IMG/VR virus record: IMGVR_UViG_3300025073_000187 | Span: 1 to 20,269 of that record | DNA from: a virus | Strand: one strand, 5' to 3' | DNA: 20,269 nt | Part shown: positions 14,821 to 20,269 of the stretch, one piece after another | Layout of the letters: every line of letters begins with the position of its first letter | Position numbering within the stretch: the first letter of the stretch is position 1 | Position numbers and translations under genes: made by a program | Notes under the pieces: generated by a model | The model's input: the letters and a program-made list of their open reading frames with translations, nothing else | What the model was told of the DNA's origin: nothing | Database searches by the model: none

Positions 14821-15300
14821 TTAAACTTTAATATAAACTATTCCTCTTTTTTTAAATTCACTTTCTAGAATTTCTAAAAAAGGAGTCCAAAAGTCTCTTG
14901 CGGCTGTCCAAAAACCGCTTCCGAAAAGTGGGCCTGAACCACCACCAGCAACTAAATCAATCAGCATATCGCGAATATCATCTCCTCCAATCCAATAATT
15001 AGAGCCGTGTATAAAATCATCGGGATCATGAGAAAGTAAATCTGAATCGGCATAAATTTGATAAGAAATTCCTCGTCCACTAGACTTTAAAGGTTTCTTC
15101 TCCCACATTCCCAATAACCCTCCTGAATCTCCTTGTCGCGCATATGCCTTTGGACTATTAGCCTGATAAATAATTGTATCGATTAATCCTGCATCATCGG
15201 CCAATAAATCTAATAATTTTTGTGCTACACTTTCCATAACGCCACTCATTATAGAAACTAAACCTTTAGTTAATTGTTCATCATTATAATATTGTGGCAT
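14821..15300 (-). CDS. Tail/neck-region protein of unknown function (159 aa)
   Basis: Not firmly recognised. It has a Ser/Gly-rich middle, the motif D-D-F-I-H-G-S near residues 93-99, and a C-terminal part with G-P-L-F-G-S-G-F-W-T-A-A-R-D-F-W-T-P-F (about 123-141), then L-E-I-L-E. That end resembles small phage structural proteins of the HK97 gp10 kind, but the match is by eye and weak. No membrane segment. The start has GAGGAG, which is also the end of the zinc-ribbon gene (stop at 15308), so the two are coupled. A structural role is inferred from its place in the tail operon. Confidence 0.45.
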   Translation of the reverse strand: MPQYYNDEQLTKGLVSIMSGVMESVAQKLLDLLADDAGLIDTIIYQANSPKAYARQGDSGGLLGMWEKKPLKSSGRGISYQIYADSDLLSHDPDDFIHGSNYWIGGDDIRDMLIDLVAGGGSGPLFGSGFWTAARDFWTPFLEILESEFKKRGIVYIKV

Positions 15301-15307
15301 TTATAAT

Positions 15308-15586
15308 TCACTCCTCATCTACAAAGTTTTCTTTTTTATTATTCTGACAACCCTTTTGTTTATATTCTTTTTTATATTCGCAAACACTACAAAAAAGATA
15401 TTTTTTGAAATAAGTAACTCCATCTGAAATTTTTTTATCAACAATTAACACTAAAGAATTTTCTTCACATTCAGGACACTTTTTATGATAACCATTATTA
15501 AAAGAATCTTCTTTATCTTCATAATATTTATTTTTGCTTTTGCTTTTGCTTTTGCTTTTGTGTTTAGCAAACTTATTCTTCTTCAT
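15308..15586 (-). CDS. Small zinc-ribbon protein (92 aa)
   Basis: A basic N terminus with a Ser-Lys repeat (about residues 8-20) is followed by a four-cysteine zinc ribbon: C37-x-x-C40 and C66-x-x-C69, about 25 residues apart. The fold would bind one zinc ion; such proteins bind nucleic acid or partner proteins, and nothing shows which. The ATG at 15586 has no recognisable ribosome binding site, and the gene before it ends 14 bases upstream, so it may be translated by coupling. The reading frame is open upstream to overlap the previous gene in +1 frame, but no slippery site is seen. Confidence 0.6.
   Translation of the reverse strand: MKKNKFAKHKSKSKSKSKNKYYEDKEDSFNNGYHKKCPECEENSLVLIVDKKISDGVTYFKKYLFCSVCEYKKEYKQKGCQNNKKENFVDEE
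15531..15560 (-). repeat. Hexanucleotide repeat coding Ser-Lys
   Basis: About four to five tandem TTTTGC units on the plus strand (AAAAGC on the minus strand), encoding K-S-K-S-K-S-K at the start of the zinc-ribbon protein. In-frame length change by slippage would alter only the number of Ser-Lys pairs. Confidence 0.7.
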
Positions 15587-15599
15587 GATGAAATTAAAA

Positions 15600-16241
15600 T
15601 TATTGAACCTTTTTCTTTCTTGGTTTCCTTACAGGCTCCGCAGAAGGAGTTTCTTTTCTAGGCTTGCCTGTTTCTGTAAGACCTGGATATTTTTTATTTA
15701 ATTCATCTAAATTATTTGTAAATTCTTTAGATATATTTTTTAGTGTATCCACATCAATGTTTTTAATTTTATCCAGTAAATCAATTACTTTGATAGAAAT
15801 GTCATTAACAATTTTACCTACAGAATTACTTAGAAGAATTTCTGTTTCTTTAATTTTAACAACTTCATTTAATTCTTTTTCAAATTCTGAATAATTGTAA
15901 ATTTCCGAAACCAATTTTCCCCATAATCCACTATTATATACTAAATCTATACTCAAACTTTCCACATCAATATTTGTCAATCTCTCAACAATTTCTAAAA
16001 TTAGCATATATTTACTTGCTATATATTTAGTGGATATATTTTCTTCTACGTTATCTTCGTATAAACAATTGATATAATTTTGAATTATTTCTACCTTATT
16101 GGAAATAGAAATATACGGAATTAAACTTATTTTATATGTTTCTTCTCCGATATCAAACCTTATTACTTTTTCAGCAATAGGAGCCAAATCAATTTTTGAC
16201 TTTTCGATTTCGCTTTTTTCATTTTTACTTTTAGCTGGCAT
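15600..16241 (-). CDS. Possible tail assembly chaperone (213 aa)
   Basis: No firm family call. A charged N terminus (about 1-20) precedes a compact alpha-rich body with I-R-F-D-I-G-E-E-T-Y-K-I near residues 27-38, and the last 25 residues are basic and Pro-rich (P-R-K-P-R-K-K-K type). Between the tail tube and tape measure genes siphophages usually encode tail assembly chaperones that coat the tape measure protein, and this is the best candidate here by size and place. Those genes often use a -1 frameshift near the end; I saw no good heptamer, and a -1 shift at the A-rich end would add only a few residues. AAAGGG precedes the ATG. Confidence 0.4.
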   Translation of the reverse strand: MPAKSKNEKSEIEKSKIDLAPIAEKVIRFDIGEETYKISLIPYISISNKVEIIQNYINCLYEDNVEENISTKYIASKYMLILEIVERLTNIDVESLSIDLVYNSGLWGKLVSEIYNYSEFEKELNEVVKIKETEILLSNSVGKIVNDISIKVIDLLDKIKNIDVDTLKNISKEFTNNLDELNKKYPGLTETGKPRKETPSAEPVRKPRKKKVQ

Positions 16242-16253
16242 GAAAATTACCCT

Positions 16254-16709
16254 TTATTTTAAAAAATTTTTTATATGATCAAAATTAGAGCGTACAATTT
16301 CAAAAATTGCAGTAGCAATCCCCAATAACCATATAATCTTATTTGACAAAACTTCTTTGATAATTAATCTAATATCAATTTTATTTTTTTCTTCTGCTTC
16401 ATCAAATCTTTTTTTTACTCCCCCAATTTCAACCTTTAATTCAGAAGTCAACTGACCAACTGTTTTAATTTCATATCGCATAGAAGCTAATGTATCTCCC
16501 ATACTATTCATAACCTGAATATTTTTTTCAAAAGCGGTTTCCAATCGACATAATACAGCTTCTAAAACGTTGCCTTGAGTATCTATATTATTAATTGAAA
16601 CTCTCATATCTTCCACTCTGTCTTCTAGTCTATCTACGCGCTCAAATAAATGTTTTACGTCATTACATGCTGTTACACATCTAGGGTTATCATTGCTTTG
16701 ATCTGTCAT
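16254..16709 (-). CDS. Coiled-coil protein with C-terminal membrane anchor (151 aa), XhlA-like
   Basis: Heptad-rich helices from about residue 15 to 115 (V-D-R-L-E-D-R-V-E-D-M-R pattern) are followed by one hydrophobic segment near the C terminus (I-I-W-L-L-G-I-A-T-A-I-F) and a short basic tail. This layout resembles XhlA-type proteins, which associate with holins in Bacillus phages. I choose the ATG at 16709 rather than the one at 16715: the GGGGGT site is 8 bases from the former and only 2-3 from the latter. The holin candidate lies 1.4 kb downstream in the same transcript. The family call is tentative; a tail protein with a membrane anchor is the alternative. Confidence 0.5.
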   Translation of the reverse strand: MTDQSNDNPRCVTACNDVKHLFERVDRLEDRVEDMRVSINNIDTQGNVLEAVLCRLETAFEKNIQVMNSMGDTLASMRYEIKTVGQLTSELKVEIGGVKKRFDEAEEKNKIDIRLIIKEVLSNKIIWLLGIATAIFEIVRSNFDHIKNFLK

Positions 16710-16810
16710 AAGCATTTACCCCCACGTTCTAAAATTATTTAAGTTTTTATTATCGAGCATAATTCAATATGACACCTCGCTAGTTCTTTTATTTATTATA
16801 TTTCTACTTA

Positions 16811-17668
16811 CTATGTTTCTATTTGCATCTCCCACAATTTCTCAATTTCCTCTTTGGAAATATCGTTTAATTTTGCTTTCCACCCGTAAAATTCTATTGC
16901 GGCTTCATTGTAGGCTAGAGCAGCTTCGAGTTCTGTTGGGAAGTAACCAATGTGTAATTTCTTTCTATTATAAGTCAATTGCGACCCCCATTTATTTTTA
17001 CATTTCTGATAATAAACACCAATATATTTACTTGTAGAAACCATATTCTTCTTGCGTCCTAATTGAATGCGTGATATTTTATCAGTTATTTCTTTATTAA
17101 GAGATAATCCAAATCGACAATTCTTTTCACCCTTTCTTGATTCTGATATTCGTCGCCTAGTTTCTTCTGAAGCCGGTTCTCTTTTATTTCTAGAAATACG
17201 CATCTTATGAAGGGTATTTTCAGTATGTTTTTTTCCAAACCAAACACTGTTTTTTCCTCCATTAGCCATTGACAATTTTTGTTTAGTTTCTTCTGATTTC
17301 GGCTTTCCCTTATTTATATCAGATAACTTTTTTCTTGTTTCTACCGATGGGTCTAAAAGGCCATCACCCCCTCTTGTGAGATTATACCCTTCACCATCAT
17401 CTCGATAAGAATTGTAATAAGAAATCCAATAAATTTCCATTAATGGCAAGTTTTCATTAGAACATTCTTGAATTATCCAATATTTAAAAATATCTTTGCC
17501 ATATTTATTATATATATTTTGGAGATATCCATTATCGTGTCTATTCAATCTTAATTCACTGTGATGCTTTTTCCATCTTCTAAATATGTTTTTGGCATAA
17601 CCTATGTACTTTTTTCCATTTAATATATTCTCTATACAATATATTCCACTTATTATATTCTTTTTCAT
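16811..17668 (-). CDS. Free-standing GIY-YIG homing endonuclease with AP2 domain (285 aa)
   Basis: The GIY-YIG nuclease domain covers about residues 5-100: G8-I9-Y10, Y21-I22-G23, catalytic-type R30, E78 and a closing Y-N-L-T-R-G-G-D-G. NUMOD3-type DNA-binding repeats follow at about 105-205 (K-K-L-S-D...G-K, E-E-T-R-R-R-I-S-E-S-R-K-G). The C terminus (about 214-268) is an AP2-like domain (K-Y-I-G-V-Y, K-W-G-S-Q-L, H-I-G-Y-F-P-T-E-L-E-A-A-L-A-Y-N). It lies between two complete genes, after the tail tube terminator, and no intron core is seen around it. AAGGAAAA precedes the ATG. It probably cuts a site in a related phage lacking the gene and so spreads with its flanks. Confidence 0.88.
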   Translation of the reverse strand: MKKNIISGIYCIENILNGKKYIGYAKNIFRRWKKHHSELRLNRHDNGYLQNIYNKYGKDIFKYWIIQECSNENLPLMEIYWISYYNSYRDDGEGYNLTRGGDGLLDPSVETRKKLSDINKGKPKSEETKQKLSMANGGKNSVWFGKKHTENTLHKMRISRNKREPASEETRRRISESRKGEKNCRFGLSLNKEITDKISRIQLGRKKNMVSTSKYIGVYYQKCKNKWGSQLTYNRKKLHIGYFPTELEAALAYNEAAIEFYGWKAKLNDISKEEIEKLWEMQIET

Positions 17669-17729
17669 TTTCTCTGATTTTCCTTTTTTATAAATTACTT
17701 ATTATAAATTATATTCTCTGAATTAAATT

Positions 17730-17797
17730 AAAAAGGGGAAGGTTGTCAGAGAAGCAACTTTTCGGTAGAGTAATTACTTCTACCTATCCCCTATTTT
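17730..17797 (-). terminator. Branched terminator after the tail tube gene
   Basis: An outer stem, AAAA plus AGGGGA paired with TCCCCT plus TTTT (17730-17739 with 17787-17797, one bulged U), encloses two small hairpins: GGTAGA/TCTACC (17764-17769 with 17779-17784) and GTTG/CAAC (17742-17745 with 17755-17758). On the minus strand the outer stem ends in a T run, so it can terminate the tail tube transcript before the endonuclease gene. The T run on the other strand makes it potentially bidirectional. Confidence 0.65.
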
Positions 17798-17849
17798 TTA
17801 TTTTACCATAAAGTTACAAATTTGTTTAACTTTAATTTATAAATTTATG

Positions 17850-18875
17850 TTAAGCTTGTGCTTGTACTGTCATGGTGTCTGTTAAAGACCCGCTGGTGCT
17901 ATCATAATAAGTACTCGTAATCACACAAGTACTATCTGCCAGAACAGCAGAAGTAGCAGTAATTAATCCGGCGGCACTTACCGTAAAGGTAGTACAACCT
18001 GAAGTTCGGGTAAAACTACAGGAAGTCGTAACATTCACGTTCGCGTATGTGCCCCCTCTGATCCCAAGAACCGTAATTTGAGAAGTATCGGGAAGATCAC
18101 TCACATCGAAAGTAACAGTACTGGGGGTGGCCGCAATGTCCGTATATGCCACCGAGGTAGTACTTGCGGGAACCCACCAAACTTTGTAGTAATAATCTCC
18201 GCCTGTAGCTGCTTCCACAACAGCAGTACCTTCCAGGTTATCACTCGATACACCATTAGCATTCAAACTCATATTATAGTTACCAGACAGGTTAAAGTTT
18301 GGAATATCAATAATCAAATCATAAGTTTTAGTATTTGATGCATCTCTTACTTCACTAATAAGAGTTAGGTGAATACCAGTTGGAGGTAGTGTAGCATAAC
18401 CTACAACCTGATCAACCAGAGTTTCACTATAATCATAAATACAGTCAACGGTTTGATTTAAACCACCAGAAACAGTAATAACCGCCCCTGAAGGAGTAAT
18501 ATTTTGAATTGTGCCGTTAGGGAGAATTACACCAACGGTTGAACTAGTTGGAGTTTCAGAAAGAGTGACAGAACCACCACTTAATGTTTTCGATTCTTTC
18601 TTACAAACAGTATAGGTACTGTTAGTAACAGTAGTACCCGCATTTAATGCAATAATCGATTTATTAAATGTTGCGGATTCAACCTTAACAGAAACTTCAC
18701 GATCATGATAATAAGTATACAATAGTGGGTTGTTAATACCACCACGCACATCTGTTTTTTGAGTAGTAATTCCAAACGCACTAGTAATATTAGCTTTGCC
18801 TAGAAATAGTAAAGCATCAGTGGTTGCGTCTCTACCAATTACATCAGCCACACTAACTAAAAATTCATTTGCCAT
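17850..18875 (-). CDS. Major tail tube protein with C-terminal Ig-like domain (341 aa)
   Basis: The tube subunit of the tail. Residues about 1-245 form the tube domain; the opening V-A-D-V-I-G-R-D and the stretch D-V-R-G-G-I-N-N-P-L-L-Y-T-Y are like tail tube proteins of Bacillota phages. Residues about 250-341 are Ser/Thr/Val-rich with repeated T-V-S and T-C-V-I-T-S patterns, consistent with a bacterial Ig-like (Big_2 type) domain on the outside of the tail. Base composition is less AT-rich than in neighbours, as expected for a highly expressed gene. AAGGAG lies 10 bases before the ATG, and a dedicated terminator follows. No membrane segment or signal. Confident on position and sequence character; fold inferred. 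Confidence 0.75.
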   Translation of the reverse strand: MANEFLVSVADVIGRDATTDALLFLGKANITSAFGITTQKTDVRGGINNPLLYTYYHDREVSVKVESATFNKSIIALNAGTTVTNSTYTVCKKESKTLSGGSVTLSETPTSSTVGVILPNGTIQNITPSGAVITVSGGLNQTVDCIYDYSETLVDQVVGYATLPPTGIHLTLISEVRDASNTKTYDLIIDIPNFNLSGNYNMSLNANGVSSDNLEGTAVVEAATGGDYYYKVWWVPASTTSVAYTDIAATPSTVTFDVSDLPDTSQITVLGIRGGTYANVNVTTSCSFTRTSGCTTFTVSAAGLITATSAVLADSTCVITSTYYDSTSGSLTDTMTVQAQA

Positions 18876-18906
18876 ATTTTACGCTCTCCTTTTAAAATTT
18901 ATAAAT

Positions 18907-19704
18907 TTATACATTACCTAATTTCCCTCCATCTACCATTTCTGGATGCTCAGTAAGATAAGCATCAGTCGAAACCAAAATACTAGAGTATCTTCCTTTT
19001 TTATCAATTGGAGATAGGAAGTGTTTTATGATTTCTGAACCATTTTTAGATTTTATTTGACCAGAAATTTCCAGAGGGGAGTAAAGATTATGATTATAAG
19101 ACAATATTAATCTTTCAAAATGCTTGTTAAATTGATATAATGTATAGTCTTCAATTTCATGTATAGTCTTATGCATTATTGAACAAAATGCCCATATTTC
19201 ATCCTCTAATGATAAATTCGAAAATTTACGAGAACTATATTGCAGAACTTTTTCCAACTCAGGATGATATTCTTCTACATATTCAACAGATGATCCGTTT
19301 TGATTTAAGATAATTTCTCGTATAACTTCAAATTCTTGTTCTGTAAAAACAGTTGCGCCAATTTTTATACTAATCTCTAGCGATACATCAGAAAACCCTA
19401 TGTATACATCGTCATCGTGTTTAGTAATAATTTCTAAAAACCTTATCAATGAAACATCTAAAGATTCGCCCAAATCTTTACTCCATTGAGAATTAATGTA
19501 TATTAATAAAAACTTTAAATATGATGCTTTAATTATTTCTTTTTGAGAAATAAAGTCTTTTGGATATTGAAAAATTTTATAATATAAACTTTGGGCCTCA
19601 AAATCTTTTAATTTTATCGGATAAAATTCTACACCTTTATATATTTGAGGAAGTCCAAACATATCGTTCTTATTATTATAAAACTTTTTTGTAATTTTTC
19701 TCAT
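18907..19704 (-). CDS. Unrecognised protein before the tail tube gene (265 aa), ends in PEMVDGGK
   Basis: No known family is recognised. It is mostly alpha-helical with many aromatic and acidic residues, has no membrane segment, and begins immediately after the upstream stop (ATG at 19704, TAA 19705-19707). Its last 17 residues contain P-E-M-V-D-G-G-K (18922-18945), a near copy of the P-E-M-V-T-G-G repeat found seven times in the tape measure protein. The gene lies between the neck-like and tail tube genes, so a role in tail assembly, such as a chaperone for the tape measure protein, is a reasonable guess but not shown. Confidence 0.5.
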   Translation of the reverse strand: MRKITKKFYNNKNDMFGLPQIYKGVEFYPIKLKDFEAQSLYYKIFQYPKDFISQKEIIKASYLKFLLIYINSQWSKDLGESLDVSLIRFLEIITKHDDDVYIGFSDVSLEISIKIGATVFTEQEFEVIREIILNQNGSSVEYVEEYHPELEKVLQYSSRKFSNLSLEDEIWAFCSIMHKTIHEIEDYTLYQFNKHFERLILSYNHNLYSPLEISGQIKSKNGSEIIKHFLSPIDKKGRYSSILVSTDAYLTEHPEMVDGGKLGNV

Positions 19705-20247
19705 TTATACCGCCCAATTGCAAAAGATTATCGATTTTCCTACAAATGGAGTATAGCCAACAACCCTAAGACGACAACGAGGATTCATTCTTGCATCAAA
19801 GTATAACTTTCCTAATCCTCCCACATCTGCACCATTAAAAATTCTAATTAATTCTTGTGCTAACATATCGGCTCTTGTCTGATAATTACTAAGTTGAGCA
19901 ACCTTCGCGTGAGGGTATATTTCCATGCCTATAGAAATATTCCCTACAACATAATTCACAGGATCGGCGGTTAAAACAGAAATTCGTAATTGGCAACATT
20001 CTTCTACCCATGCCGAATCTAACCCCGTTGTCATAAACACCCTACAATCCGTCATAGTTTTTAAACCATCGTAAATCAACGCTCCCTTTTGAGATTTTGT
20101 AAGATCAGGATGGGAACTATCTTCTTTCCAGGCATTTGCATCATTATATTGTAATAACTTCCACACTAATTCACTATTATCAATTAAGTGTGTTATGCAA
20201 TTATAGGGTAAAATAGGGAGAATACCAAAATCATTATAGTTTGACAT
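19705..20247 (-). CDS. Neck / tail-completion-like protein (180 aa)
   Basis: Two genes upstream of the major tail protein, in the place of the tail terminator or tail-to-head joining genes. The 180-residue length fits, and the middle (M-T-D-C-R-V-F to I-S-V-L-T-A-D) has the alternating hydrophobic pattern of these small beta/alpha proteins. No definite family match by eye. The ATG at 20247 is 12 bases from a GAGGAG site, slightly long; an ATG at 20254 sits 6 bases from that site but opens only a six-codon frame (M-A-N-V-K-L-stop). The stop at 19705 abuts the next start, so the two genes are coupled. Confidence 0.5.
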   Translation of the reverse strand: MSNYNDFGILPILPYNCITHLIDNSELVWKLLQYNDANAWKEDSSHPDLTKSQKGALIYDGLKTMTDCRVFMTTGLDSAWVEECCQLRISVLTADPVNYVVGNISIGMEIYPHAKVAQLSNYQTRADMLAQELIRIFNGADVGGLGKLYFDARMNPRCRLRVVGYTPFVGKSIIFCNWAV

Positions 20248-20269
20248 TTGCCATAAATTCTCCTCATTA

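Noticed and set aside
15590-15625. -1 programmed frameshift at the end of the chaperone-like gene
   Set aside because: The A-rich run reads G-AAA-AAG in frame, not a proper slippery heptamer, and the -1 frame stops after about eight more codons.
17668-17720. Promoter for the GIY-YIG gene
   Set aside because: A TATAAT on the minus strand (17708-17713) is about 40 bases before the ATG, but no credible -35 element is spaced 16-18 bases upstream, and such hexamers are common in AT-rich DNA.
17730-17797. Hammerhead-like ribozyme in the branched hairpin
   Set aside because: GAAA between two stems fits, but the required CUGANGA core between the outer stem and the first inner stem is missing (only two bases there); CUGACAA elsewhere is not in place and lacks the needed G.
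16811-17849. Intron around the GIY-YIG gene
   Set aside because: Flanking genes are complete, and no P1/P2 or P7-like helices matching the other introns are seen on either side.
20233-20254. Six-codon leader peptide before the 180-residue gene
   Set aside because: The ATG at 20254 has the better spacing to GAGGAG, but a six-codon frame overlapping the real start may be chance; there is no supporting structure or repeat of codons.

Overview
The window is the late structural (tail) region of a tailed phage or prophage with a long non-contractile tail (siphovirus type). The DNA is AT-rich. Every convincing gene is on the minus strand, so the region is transcribed from base 20269 toward base 1. 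AGGAG-type ribosome binding sites and many TAATG, ATGA or zero-gap junctions point to a low-GC Bacillota (Firmicutes) host. Species cannot be read from the sequence.

Layout in transcription order. (1) 20247-17850: a neck/tail-completion-like protein, an unrecognised 265-residue protein and the major tail tube protein with a C-terminal Ig-like domain, closed by a branched terminator (17730-17797). (2) 17668-16811: a free-standing GIY-YIG homing endonuclease gene. (3) 16709-14502: a coiled-coil protein with a C-terminal membrane anchor, a chaperone-like protein, a small zinc-ribbon protein, an unrecognised protein and a three-helix membrane protein (holin candidate), closed by a strong terminator (14452-14481). 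(4) 14420-12940: a RuvC-like resolvase coupled to a tyrosine recombinase, which is unusual inside a tail operon. (5) 12909-4435: the tape measure gene. (6) 4357-1: distal tail protein, Tal-like tail-tip protein, a BppU-like protein, two further baseplate or fibre proteins and the start of one more gene.

The main result is that the tape measure gene is split into four exons by three group I introns. Joining 12909-11738, 10179-10020, 9756-9523 and 8004-4435 gives one protein of about 1711 residues, and the joins restore conserved tape-measure sequence. All three introns show the P1 pairing with a U.G pair at the 5' splice site and a P2 hairpin capped by a GNRA tetraloop. Introns 1 and 3 also show P3, P7/S and P8 elements. 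Each of these two carries a homologous homing endonuclease gene placed in the loop of a 13-15 bp stem; intron 2 is a 263-base intron with no gene. Introns 1 and 3 use the same exon target, CUGGU, so one may have given rise to the other. The 3' junction of intron 3 is one base off the normal rule, so it may be mis-spliced, contain a sequencing error, or splice atypically.

A second unusual signal is a seven-copy PEMVTGG repeat near the C terminus of the tape measure protein. A close variant, PEMVDGGK, sits at the C terminus of the 265-residue protein encoded just before the tail tube gene.
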